From Turbatrix aceti (lineage: Eukaryota > Nematoda > Chromadorea > Rhabditida > Panagrolaimidae): DNA of 64,000 nucleotides. The stretch is from the NCBI GenBank assembly GCA_963969345.1, contig OZ017770.1:2675246-2739245 (forward strand), written 5' to 3'. Of this stretch, positions 44,101 through 56,000 are shown in pieces (the first letter of the stretch is position 1; the number at the start of each line of letters is the position of its first letter). The notes beneath the pieces were generated by a model, which searched no databases, had not been told where the DNA came from, and saw nothing but the letters and a program-made list of their open reading frames with translations. A program made the translations under genes and the position numbers.

Positions 44101-46680
44101 GCAACCTAGAGAACAAAACAATCCGACCAATGTTATTATTATTGAATTTTAACTTTAGGTGTTACGATGCCATTGTACCGAAGTTGCAGGGCGGAAACAG
44201 AAGTCCGGATGCGTCCTTTTTGTTGTATTCTTAGCGTCCCATGAGACCCCGACAAACGCATTCAAAAATCGCAATTCAACAAAAAAAAGTTATATTTTTT
44301 TAATGTCAACAACTACTTGCGTTCTTTTTTTATGGTCTGTAAATAAAGCAAATAATAACTGACTACACCCCCAAAAGACAGACCGAGATACCCATTGATG
44401 TGTTTTATGAGACATGAATACGGCTAATTAAGCGAGCGTGAGCTTAAACCTGAATGTTTGAATTTGGAATAACCCCCCGACCGCTATGTAGGAGCAGTGC
44501 AGCCAAACGTGCAGCTCTTCATTATTCTAACGAGTAACATCCGATTTATTCATTTTTGTATAATTTTTCGGTCAAAAAAAGAACAACGTTTTTTTTATAA
44601 CAAATGCACCCGGGGTTTTTGTTTTAGTATATGTTTGTTGTTGTTGTTCTTTTATGGAAAGACAGCAAAATGTCATTTTTCAAGTTGAAATAAATTCAGG
44701 CTAAAGAGAGCATTAGGATATCTTGTGCTTTTACAAATGGTGAAGAAACAAAAAACAAATATATTTCGCATTGTGCTACATGCACAGAATGAATAGGATA
44801 TCAGAATATGAAAGTACATACTTTTTGTGCGCTTTAATTTTTAAACGAAATTTGATCATTGTTGTCACCTATCTGCTTTTCATGCAGGTAAAAATTTTTT
44901 ATGATACGTGCATAAAAAAATTATGCAGAATTTTGGATGAGTGTAGTGCCAATTTTTTTCATCACGTTAAAAAATAAAAAAAATAAACCAAAGAATAGTT
45001 CAAAAGTCACCTTTAACATCGATTGACGTTGACTGCCGTGGCTGATAACTTGGTCGATGAAGTTTTAGCTGTATTGCTAGGCTGCCAGAAGCAATGGCAA
45101 ATTGATTATAGCAATCTAGGTATTCTACTCCAAGTCGACAGCCAGCTAACATATTTGTATTTATGCACTTCACACTTTTTTTCAAAGAAATCAAAATTGG
45201 CACCAACAAAATTCCGAAATAAGGTTCTTTAAATAGTTAGCTTTTTGTAGTCAAATTGTTGTCAAGGGGAAGGCCGTACAAACATAACCAAACACCCTAT
45301 TCATGACATTTCCCCCTAGTTCGGCAAGTTGTAGCAGTGCAAAAAAGTGCCTAATTGCTTTTCAAAGAGGCGACCATGAATTTACAGCCTGATGGTACAT
45401 ATTTCAAACACCAAAAAATTTTCAACACGTCCTGTCAATGCGAGATGCCAAAAATGATTCCTCTGAGACAACTTAGAAAAATTGACTTCCTTCAACCAAT
45501 TCGATGATGAGTATGATCTGTTCGGATTTCAAGTGCTATTTTTCATCGGGTATAGACGAGTCACAAAGCACACATATGGCCTTCATTCTTTTTAAAGGCT
45601 AACTGTAAACGAGCAAAGGCTGGCGGCAATTCTAACATATCCGACGCCAAAAGTTTACGACCATTGATGAAAGCAATCAAATACCCTTCGATACAGTGAG
45701 ATGAGACAATGATACGACGCGAAAGCAACAAACTACTTGTTTTGACGAAAAAAAAAGAAAAAAAAAGTTTATGTGCCAACTCAGACAAGTATAGAAAGGA
45801 TGAAATCAGACAAGTCCGAGTTTGTTGCACAAAAAAATTCATTGCCATAAATTTCATGAATTATCTATTTTCTTTTGTCGGTTGGATTTATGCAGTACAC
45901 CTGGTCTGGTTGTCACAGTGCCTACCTCTTTTAACCATGCATGTAGGCAACGTTAGTTGATAGAGAGCCGTCTCGAGAGCCGTACTTACTCCAGGTGACA
46001 TGAGTGAATAAGCGGTCATTTCATCGTACGGTACATAACACCATGGTTTGGATGAAGATACAGGCTTTGACATCGCTGGCAGGCTGATAGCAGAATACCT
46101 TCTTTTTTTCGATTTTGTTCAAATTGACATTTAAGTGAGCAAATGAATTACAGAATATTGCAAAGTTGTAGACACAAATGAGAAAAAATTTTTTGGTAAA
46201 GCCACCAAGTGCATTCGGCACAGCACAAGGATTCGCACCTTTCTCTACGGTTGAATGAATCTATATGAGAAATTACGATGATGACAAGACAACCAACGCA
46301 AGACAGTCAATGGTCAATGGCCTTAGTCTACTACGCAGTTAATTTTTTTGTCACGGTTAGTTTAAGAAACAAATGATCCGTTCAATGCGGATTTACTACA
46401 TTCAAGCGTATCATCGGCTTTTCCGACGATACACAACAACATGCTGTTATTTACTCAACATGTTAAATGTTTAACAACTTTTTTTGTTAAAAATAAAATC
46501 GTACTTTGCCGATGTCCTTGGCCACGGGATCTTGCATAGATTCCATGATTCGCCACTTCGTTAGCATGTTGAACGTGCTGCAGCCTCGTTGAATGACGCC
46601 TTATGTAATCAAGAGAAGGTGTACTTTCTTTTCGAGATTCTACTGATTGCCATGTGTTCTTTTCCGTTAGACTCAATCGT
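41168..46680 (-). CDS. Candidate multi-exon gene of unknown function (exons tentative)
   Basis: Several minus-strand stretches in this AT-rich region have codon-like composition and splice-site edges, unlike their surroundings. They are about 46500-46680, 45984-46078 (SKPWCYVPYDEMTAYSLMSP before gtaagt), 45610-45725 (CIEGYLIAFINGRKLLASDM), 45015-45150 (RLGVEYLDCYNQFAIASGSL), 42970-43200 (GDALNILQYVAEQRRAETLA, then LPHVVILGDFPGRIRAIRES), 41880-42060 (DDDGFWLWGYDSYSVPFYIH), 41640-41720 and 41168-41395 (NIRLKRDLEHLSNIFYLTPD before gtaata). The order and joins were not established and the stretches may belong to one gene or to several. Introns would be much longer than elsewhere in the window. 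I recognise no domain. Confidence 0.3.
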
Positions 46681-46689
46681 AAATCATTG

Positions 46690-47430
46690 ACACGAACAAC
46701 CAGTAGTTTAGATAAATTTTCGTAAAGCGGAAGAAGTTTTTTTCTCTTCTATTCGCAGCCAAAACAACTTGATTTGCCAATTATGGCAGCCATGACAGCC
46801 GAAACAAACCGAATAATCAGAAAAAAAAGTATCCAGACGCAGCAGTAGTATAAAATTTATCCTTTGAGACAGTTTATGAAAATCCTATGACAACAATGAT
46901 ATGCTTCTATTTCCGCCACTCCATGCCATACTTGAAAGTGCCCAGAAGTCGTTTCTTTACGCTAAAAGATAATTTAGCTGAACAAAAAACGAAGAAGCCC
47001 ATATTAAAGTCGGATATTCTTCGACAGCGGAAGAAAAAACAAGACAGTGTCATCAATGTGTTCGACATATAATATTTTATGTTTATGGATACAGAATTAT
47101 GAAAGATAAACTCAGACGAGGAAGACTTGACAGGCAATGATATTCATGTGTGTATATATTTTGACAACAATGGACATGTACTGCTAAATGGTGATTTGAC
47201 AAGTTGAGGCTTTCATTGGGTAAGGAGTTCACATCAGACAAAGTTTTACAGACAAAAAAAGTTTGAGAAAATTTTTTTTAAATCGTACAAAGCAAATATT
47301 TTGAAAAAAATCCATGCGTTAGATGTTGTCCATTTATTTATGTAAACAATGATGTCAAATCAGAAGATTAGGACAGGCGGCAGACAATGTGTGTGTTTTT
47401 TTGTGTTTCATTATTGAGTTTGCATTCATT
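46690..47430. other. AT-rich spacer
   Basis: No supported gene; short ORFs on both strands overlap each other and look random. Confidence 0.45.
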
Positions 47431-48064
47431 CTTGCACGCCTAGCGGACGGTCGGTTTTATTCCGCCTCTCCTGTCCGCGACAGCAGCTTGCGCTCGCGAT
47501 CGCATTCGGGAAGCAGCGCAAGTGTGAGAATTGAAAGCGCCGTTTGACACCCGGGCTGGCCACCCTGTCAAACGTAGGCTAAAAAAAATGTCTAGATTCC
47601 GGCTCAGCGTCGCTACCATCAACGCACGCTCACTGCTGACGGATTTTGAAGAGGCCATTCGCAAAACGCTGACGACGTCGTTCTTTTCTCCCACACTGGC
47701 GAAGAACTTCAGGAAATGCTGTCGGATATGGCCATCATCTGCAAGGACGTCGGACTGGAAGTCAACGTCAAGAAGACGCAGTGGATGGTACAGAAATGGC
47801 GGGATCAGCGACCTATCTCCTCCGAACTTCTCCTCAAGGACATCGAGGACGATTTCAAGCTCTCCTCCACTTTACGCTGGGTCGATTCGCTCAACTCGGT
47901 GTTCAACAAGACGAAAACCAGACCACAGCAACGATGGGAAGAAGAAATCGCGCCCAAAACGAATCGAGACATTTACACCTACGTGGACATCATTTGTGCC
48001 TCCTAACATCTGGTCTAATGATAACTAACCACTGAGTAATGGTGAAATAAATAAATAAATAAAT
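47430..48064 (+). mobile_element. Internally deleted RTE-like LINE
   Basis: A GC-richer island. The ORF start at 47588 reads SRFRLSVATINARSLLTD, the first strand of an endonuclease domain. After about 30 codons and a frame change it jumps to EELQEMLSDMAIICKDVGLE then VNVKKTQW, a reverse-transcriptase C-terminal motif, and ends at 48006 (TYVDIICAS). The whole catalytic middle is missing. The 3' end is an (aaat)n run at 48046-48064, also seen in the truncated copy at 5764-5874. The inverted ends of the peptide units contain the endonuclease part that this copy lacks, possibly from the same family. Confidence 0.75.
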
Positions 48065-48069
48065 ATTAT

Positions 48070-49091
48070 TTTTTTTATACCAGACAAGGGCCAAGAATTA
48101 TCTTCCATTCTTTTTACCCGGGTAAAAAACCCTGAAAAATAAAACCAACCTGAACCCCGTATTGAAGTTCCTCTTTTAAAAGTTATATGCTGAGTTGCGT
48201 TACGTCGAAACGATCGTCTACCGTATAATGTGTATTCCAAATCTCCTGCATTGAGTGATTGTGGGGGAACAAATACCGACATTCGTAACCGTCTCTCTGC
48301 TGTATAACGACAAGGTGGAACAAAATCCATTGTTGTCCAAATTGTTAGCTAAGGCCACTTAACAAATGACAAAACCATAAAACAATAGCGCTGAAAGCCT
48401 GATAAGTATACTGCAAGAGAAAGGGGTTGTGCCGTCGGGGCTGTATCACCTCAATCAACGGAACAAAAAGTACACCAAGAATAATGATAAAAGAAGGCCC
48501 TTAATGCTCTTTATTTTACAACAAAAGCCATGCTTGGGCTTATTTTGTATATTTACTTAATGCAATAAGCACTTTTGTTAAATTTGTCAAAAAAATGTGC
48601 ATAACATAAACAAATTTGTTATGGCACCAGAATTATTGTCTAAAAAACACACAGAGCAATAAATATTAAAGATGATTTAAAGCTGGAGCAAAAATCAAGA
48701 AAAAAGGAACAAATAAAAACGTTAAGCGGTACTGCCGGTGCCAGCAAACTTGCGTATTGTGTACAAACCGTAAAAGTAATGCTCTTGTTTGGTTTGTTTT
48801 CAAACGAACTTAGGGCTCTGATTTGCATTTTAAAAAGCTCAAGTAATTCAATGCACTTTTAAGCTCAAAAGAAAAAGTTTTTCATGTTGATACTTTTTTA
48901 ATCAAAGAAAACATTTGAAGGTTACGGTTTCACGAAGACAATGAAAAGAAAGCGTGAAACATTTTAACCGAATTTAAAAATTTGAAAACCCTGAAATCCA
49001 AAATTGTAATTCATCACTCCCTCAACGAAATAAATTTTTATATACCGTCTTAAACATCTTCTTATATATCTATGAACACCGTACATTTTGT
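48070..49091. other. Intergenic region
   Basis: AT-rich. An ORF at 48025-48330 (minus) is unsupported. Contains the 3' flank of the ANKRD11/12-like gene. Confidence 0.45.
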
Positions 49092-50779
49092 CTAATCATT
49101 ATCAACAGTTCCGAGATCAAATTCACAGTCAACTTTCTTAGAGAGGGATTCTTCGAGGGCTTTCATGATTTCTGTCTCCTCGTCATCGGAAAGCTCGGGG
49201 TTATCGGGATCAAGAACGTGTGAAAAGTTGACACGTGGAATGTGCCACGGTAGCACGCAATGCTGACAGTGGGTCTTGGAATCTGCTTCAGAAAATTTTA
49301 GCCAGCGGAACATGTTAAAGAATTCTGAACGCTGTCTCTGGATAACGGCATCTCGCTCGGTGATTTGAGACGAGTAAAGTTCATGGGAAAGCGTTCGAAT
49401 TTTTGAAAACGCCTGCGTGGGTGTCTGAGGCACCATAGACGGGGTTACAGGTTCCGGATGATAATTATCAAAGTTGAGGGGATTGCATGATGCCTCCTCC
49501 CGCATAAGACGATTTGCATTTACCGCAGTTCTTTCCTTGACAACAAAACCCAGCTTGGCTCGAAGGAATTCACTTTCACCGAAGACCTGAAAATTGGGGG
49601 CTTTACGAATACCTTTTTTATAGGACCTGCAAACCTGCAGATGATTACGGGCTGTTTCTTGCTGCAATCTGAGTTTTTGCCGCTCTCGTGCTTGGTGGAA
49701 AAACAGATGCTGGACTTCTAAAGGCCACTTGCTAGACACCGGAATTTTGGGTAAACCACAGCCAGGAGTTCCCCGAGCATAATCCCGCGTATTAATCATG
49801 TACTGCTCATAACGTGGAATTTCTGGCGGTGGGTGCTGTTTGCGGTGTAAATCCTCACTCCACCTAAAAAATAAAATTTACACAAGTTAAAAAATATAAA
49901 ACAAACTTTTCTCTAATTAGGTTTCTAAGGCCTAAGTTTCCAGCAAACGGATTTTCCTGGATCAGCGCATAGGCTCTTGTCGGTGGCGAAATTGGAGGCT
50001 TCACCGGCCGAGCATCACCGTCATCCGAGTCTTCATCAACTCCCGGTTTATCGCCATCGGGGGTGCCACCACCTGCAGTGCCACCCCCAATCAGGGAGCT
50101 CGAAGTAGTTCGGTAGCTTGTCCGCTTTTTGGCCGACGGTCCGACGTCTTCTGCAACTTGTCTGATTCTTGCTCGAGTCAGGGGCTTACTCGGTGAGCTT
50201 CTGCGCCCCCGGAGACTGAAGCTTTTCCGTGGACTAGGCGGAACAGGACCAGGTGGAGCAGACTCTTCGGCGCCTTTGGGGAGCGTGATTCGAAGCGGAG
50301 GAACCTTCTTCGAGGAGGATTCGTTGGATGCGCCCTCATCTTCTGAATACTGCAGAGAAAGATTCGAAGTCTCAGCGGCTTAAATTTATATAAACTATAC
50401 AGAAAGCATGATATAAAATACTATTCTACCTAAATCGATATTCAATTGTTGCTCTATTTTCAGGGCAAGCTCAGGCTTTTTTGCCTTGGATCTGGACTTC
50501 GGGATAAATCGTCTTTCCATGAGCGACACGTTATCCTCTTCGGCACTGTCGTGAAAGTTATAAACATCCTCAGGGTTTGATTCTTCCGGTTCGCGTTTTA
50601 CCGTCGCACTCAAACTATATCTAAAATTTCTATTGGACTACAAATTGATTCATAAAAAAAGCCAACGTGGTGGTCTTGGAAGCGGAAGGCGCTTCATTGG
50701 AAACAGCTACTGTTGGTGTTCTTTCTACGGTTTCGGATGAATTCAGGCCTTCAGCGGAGTTTGTTAGTGCTGAATCCAT
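49092..50779 (-). CDS. ANKRD11/12 C-terminal-domain protein (515 aa)
   Basis: Exons (minus) 50667-50779, 50430-50620, 49907-50378 and 49092-49863, joined in frame. The N-terminal half is acidic and disordered, with KKVPPLRITLPK, a motif like one in ANKRD11/12. The C-terminal half has PRYEQYMINTRDY, then HLFFHQARERQKLRLQQETA, then ITERDAVIQRQRSEFFNMFR. These follow in order the conserved C-terminal region of vertebrate ANKRD11/12 (FQDYLLNRKTY ... LRLQHSIEREKL ... [20 protein letters not shown]). There are no ankyrin repeats, and none are encoded upstream, since a good start (MDSALTNSAEG) is present. ANKRD11/12 are nuclear co-regulators that bind p160 coactivators and HDACs. A role in chromatin is inferred only from the family. 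The first intron is short (46 bp). Confidence 0.65.
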
Positions 50780-52353
50780 GACAACCCAGAGAACACAAAT
50801 ACACAACTAACGTATGAAAACTAAATTTTAATCAATGGGGGCGACAGCTCGCCAAGCATTAGCATGGAAACGCGAAATTCGCGCTGAGAACCTGCGAAAC
50901 TGCTAAACAAAATAAAAATAAATAACACAACAAATTGGTTGTTTACAAATTATTTAAATGTTTTTAATAAACAAATAAATACGGTTTAAACCCAAAAATA
51001 TTTTATAATTCACTACGACCGATTTCGACGTCAAAAATGATCAAAATAATTTTTTTTGCATCAGGTTCCTTCTTTTTGACTCTTTATTTTGATTAATTTT
51101 ATGGGATTGTCATAATAATTTAAAAATTTGTGAAATTGAAACAAATCAAACTGTGCAATCTCTATTTATAACTGATTGTGGCATGACAGCTGTTAATTCG
51201 TCAAATGATCAGTTAAAACAAAATAATTCCGTTAAAAACATAAACATAATATTTTAAGCAGCGTAATATTCAAAGATCCTTGTACCATGAATTTTTCAAT
51301 TGTTTTTTAAAAATAGATTTTATTTAATAATGATATTTATGTTGCATTTCAAAAATCATGCAGATGTAATAATTGGTCAATATGGTAGAATTGTTTAAAT
51401 GCGATTGAATTCATTCTGCAGTAAGCTAAATCTTACGTTTGATTTTGTTTGACGTTTATCTCATTTAACGATCACCTTGCATGCAGTCATATTGCCTCTG
51501 CACATTTTGCATTGGCATTTCATTGTCATAACTCTTGATTTTTTTTTGAAAATAAAAAAACAAGACAAATTACTTTGCTTCAAATTGATAGTAAACATTT
51601 TAATCGTTTTCTTGCAATCGACAATCCTTGACTTTATAACCCAAAAGAATGTGGTAATAATAAAATGACAAAAAATTAATGGATACTCATAAATTTAGTT
51701 TCCTAAATACATTAATGGGTTCAAAAAACGAATTAAAAAAATGCTATTTGTCTCAGATGTTGCCCTATCACTGATGCTGTTGTTGCGGCTCCTGTTGATG
51801 CTGTTGTTGTTGTTTGAATCGAGCCAGGACACTTACGTACTCTCTTGGCAACTTGTTCATTAGCTAACAAGTTGCCAAGACACAACTCTTTGCGTGCAAA
51901 AGCATTGCAACCGCTGTGTGCACGCCGCAAGCATTGACAGAAAACGGCCTTTCGTTGATCCACAAATAAATTTCACTTGCCTGACAACATAGTCGTGGGC
52001 GTTAAAAGTCATTTTGTCTGCACGTTCCAATTCAATCCATTAATTTGAAAGTACAAAGAAAAAAACGCTGATCTAAGATGGATTGTATCCGGTGATACCA
52101 TATCACCAAACTGAAAATAATTTTTTTTTTTACATTTAAAATTGAAATACTGCAAACAAAACATTGCGGCATGTGGTTTATTACTTTTTTTCCTGATCAC
52201 CTGCATCAGCTAATCTATTGCATGATTGAGGGGCCGAAACAAGTAAAATAGTAAAATGATGAATATGACGATGTTATATTTTGTTCCACATTCACATTCT
52301 TGAGGCAGTAATAATTTTTTTTATCTCCCTTAAAAAAATAATGATATTACCTG
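50780..52353. other. AT-rich spacer with one hairpin
   Basis: No convincing gene. A minus ORF at 51733-51963 (76 codons, six cysteines, then a Thr/Ala-rich tail) contains the hairpin listed next and is not supported by splice partners. Confidence 0.4.
51843..51880. other. Perfect 15-bp hairpin
   Basis: TCTTGGCAACTTGTT, an 8-nt loop CATTAGCT, then the exact reverse complement AACAAGTTGCCAAGA. Too short for a typical pre-miRNA but far longer than expected by chance in this spacer. Function unknown. Confidence 0.5.
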
Positions 52354-52545
52354 CTAGATCGACTTTAAAGTCACCATGGATGCATTTTTATTCGCCCCCA
52401 GCTGTTGGTTGGCCTCTCGACCATATAGCATAACAAGCACTGATGCAAGAACTTCGGCGTCCTGCTTGGCATCCGCAGAACCATCACACACATATAACAA
52501 ACAATTGCTTACTCTTTTTTTGCTTTCCGTTGAGCAATAAGCCAT
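52354..52545 (-). CDS. Small hypothetical ORF
   Basis: 63 codons from ATG 52545 to TAG 52354 with fairly even codon use (SADAKQDAEVLASVLVMLYG) in otherwise AT-rich DNA. No signal peptide or domain. It may be an exon of an unseen gene. Confidence 0.25.
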   Translation of the reverse strand: MAYCSTESKKRVSNCLLYVCDGSADAKQDAEVLASVLVMLYGREANQQLGANKNASMVTLKSI

Positions 52546-53035
52546 TTGGTGGGTGTTAAGGGATGGGGTAGGATATCCGTAATGTTTAACTGAAAAAAAG
52601 GGCAGTCAAGCAACGCCCCTGATTTTCCAAAGGACGCCTAAGACTAATTCTACAGACCTCTCATGTTGAGGAGATTAGTACTGGATCAGGTTGCCTCCTC
52701 TGTAAGCTACGTTTAATGAAAAGCCGTTTATATCAAAATGCGGTTCTTTATCAAGTAGAACATTTTTTCTAAACCCAAGCTAACCATGCGTCTAATTAAT
52801 TAACCTTAAAAGATATCTAAAAAAAGATTGGCCCCGTCCTCTCTATCTATCTTAAGTGACAGCGTTAAACCAAAGACACCTGTTCACCTTTTCTATCGTG
52901 TAAAGCACCACCTACGCTGTTTTTTTTAAATCTTGTGTACTTCATAGAATGTAATCCGCCTTGTTAACCTCCGGGATAAATAATAACAACGGCCTAACAA
53001 TTTTCAGGCATTCGTGATCACAGGTAGACTCCAAC
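52546..53035. other. Upstream region of the disordered-protein gene
   Basis: No gene. The acceptor-like acaattttcag at about 52998-53008 lies about 28 bp before the ATG and may be a trans-splice or leader-exon acceptor. Confidence 0.4.
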
Positions 53036-56000
53036 ATGGCTGAAGAAGAAAATATTGAAGTCGCGGTCCTCGATGGTGAGTTATACTTATCATGCGTGCT
53101 TGCAATAATTATTCTTTCAGATACCGCTCCTGTAGAAAATGGAGCCGCTGAAGGCGAAGCTGCAGCTGAGGAAACAGCAACCGAGGATCAGGTAAGTCAA
53201 GAGAAATACAAATATATAATTTCTTCTTCTTGCGCTATGCTTAATGCTTCTAATGCCTGCGCTGGAGGACTGACCTGTATCTGTCCTCTGTAACAATCAA
53301 TACGCAGCAGTTACCAATTTCAGGTGCCAGACATCACAGGCACCGAGATCATAGATGCAATGGCCACTTCGCTCGAAGGCATTGAAGAGCTGCCGAGTGA
53401 ATCTCACGAGGTGAGACATGCGTCAGACACTTTTGCTTTTGTTGCGGTGTTATTTTTTGATGGATTCACTAAACTGCAAGAAAAAGCGCACGGAATAATA
53501 TCATATTGAAGAATTTTTACAATTTATGGATTTAACATTCATTATTATTGTTTTTAGCCTCCGAAGGGTGATGTACCCGACCAACTTGAAAACGTAACTG
53601 ATGAACCTGCCGAAAACGGTGAAAAGGTAATGTTATAGCTGCAATTTTAATTATTTTTAAACGCCTTATGCTTTACAGAACGGATTTGAACTCCAACCGC
53701 CTCCGGCGCCTAAGCGTAATCGCACGCCGAACGAACTGGACGAACCAACTGCGGAAGAAGGTGAAGATAATGTTGAAGCCAGTGAGCCTCAGACTCCGAA
53801 AAGCACTGCTCCAGGTAAGTTCATGCTAACAATTGCATTTTTTCACTATCTTATTTCTCTAATTGCCGCGCCTTCTTCTTCTATCGCTAATCTTTAGCTT
53901 CTGAAGCCCCATCTTCACCCCGCTCTCAAGAGCCTAGCCAACCACAAACTCCCCGAACTCCAAGAACTCCTCGTACACCGGCATCCCGCTTGGGTGATGA
54001 TCTGCCACCTACATCGCCTCGTAGCAGTGCAGCGTCCGGCGCTGGCTCTGACGCAGGCAGTGCGGCACCAAGTGGTTCCCCGAGTGCTGCTAGCAGTGTT
54101 CCCCAGACTCCCCGAGATGCAAGTGCGCCAGAAACGCCTTTTGAAAGCGCTCCTGGATCTCCTCGACCTGAAAGCACAACTCCTGGACCTGAAAGCACGG
54201 CCGCAAGCCAGCCCCAGACTCCGGGCCCTGATAGCGCTGCAGTCAGCCAACCTCAGACTCCTGGACCCGACAGCGCTGCAGTCAGTCAGCCCCAAACTCC
54301 TGGTCCGGACAGCGCTGCGGTTAGTCAGCCTCAGACACCAGGCCCTGAGAGTGCTGCGGCCAGCCAGCCTCAAACTCCTGGCCCCGAGAGTGTGGCTGCC
54401 AGCCAGCCTCAGACCCCCGGCCCCGAAAGCGCCGCAGCCAGTGTTCCTCAAACACCTGGCCCCGAAAGCGCTGCTGCCAGTCAGCCCCAGACGCCGGGTC
54501 CCGACAGCGCTGCTGCCAGCGTCCCACAAACACCTGGACCTGAAAGCGCCGCTGCGAGCGTGCCTCAGACTCCCGCTCCCGAGAGTGCTGCTGTCAGCCA
54601 ACCGCAGACACCTGCACCTCAAAGCGCTGCCGCCAGTACACCACAAACTCCGGCCGCAGGAAGCACTGCTCCACAGACCCCAGCTGTTGATGCCTCAGCT
54701 GTTACAACTCCTGCTCCTGGAACTATTCCAGGTTCTTCTTTTTTCTACTTCTTTCTTTACTATTTTATCTTAAAGTACAATACTTAATTATATTTTAAAA
54801 TTTTTAGGTACACCAAAGAGCGCAGCCACGGCCACCCCTAAAACCGCTGCCACCGAAGAGAAGAAGCTGACCTTCGACTTTGAGTCCGTGAAAGCCGAAG
54901 ATGGTGTTCCTCAATCACCAAAGAGCGCTAAGGCTCCAAAGACGCCCAAAACTCCAAAGACACCAAAAACACCGAAGACTCCCAAAACACCCAAAACACC
55001 GGCCGCTGAGACCCCCGCTGAACCTACGACTGAGCCGACTACCCCGGCCCCGGCTACTCCGGCACCCCAGACACCGGCACCAGAAGATGCACCCGCAGAA
55101 GAGCCTGCCGCCGAGCAGGCACCAGAAACTCCCGCCGAAGCAGCTCCAGAACCGGAAGCTGTTAAAGAAGTTGCCGTTGAAGAAGAAGCTCCGGCACCGG
55201 AAGAAGCACCGGCTGCCGAAGAAACTCCAGCTGCTGAACCTGCACCTGTTGAGGAACAAATCGAAGTTCCTGTTACCGTTGAGGCATGTTTTATTGTTAT
55301 TTTTTTATGATAACGTGTTCGCGTGTTTAGGAAACCGAAGCTGCTCCTCCCAAGCCAGCAGTCGAAGAGGAAGCTCCTCCACCACGCCGGTCCTCTCCCC
55401 CGGCAAGCCGATCATCCCCTCCGGCAGCCCGTCGATCGTCCCCACCTGCACGATCGTCGCCTCCACCCGCCCGTCGTGAACCGGCTCCCCGCGACTACAA
55501 GCCCTATGACCAAGATTCGCACCGCGAAACCGTGCCAACTCGCTTTGCACGTGAATCGACTTTTTCCTCGTGGCAGTCGCCCGATCAATCAAAGTACCAA
55601 CCCATTTCCCCCTGGGTCAATTCGTCGTCCAAGTACAGCAACGAGCACACCTCGGGACTTCCATCTCGCCCGGCCTCGACCTACTTGTCTATTTTCGACG
55701 ATCTCGTTGGAGCAGGTGCCTTTTCCAACAACCTTTATGCCACTTCACGTCTTCTGGAGCGTTCTCGTTCGCGCGCCCGTGAACGCAGGCGAGCGGTTCG
55801 CTCTGCCCGTTCGGCAAGCCAGATCAGCCGGTTTGTTTCTATTAAGCCAATTAATTATAATTTATTGAATGAAATTGTTTTAGCTACTCAAGCACGTACA
55901 CCACTCCCCTCCGTTCTCGTGAGTACAGCACGCCTCCTTCCCGAGAAGTCAGCCGTGGCCCAGCACGAGCCGGATCTTTCGCTTCCTTCCTGGACTACAG

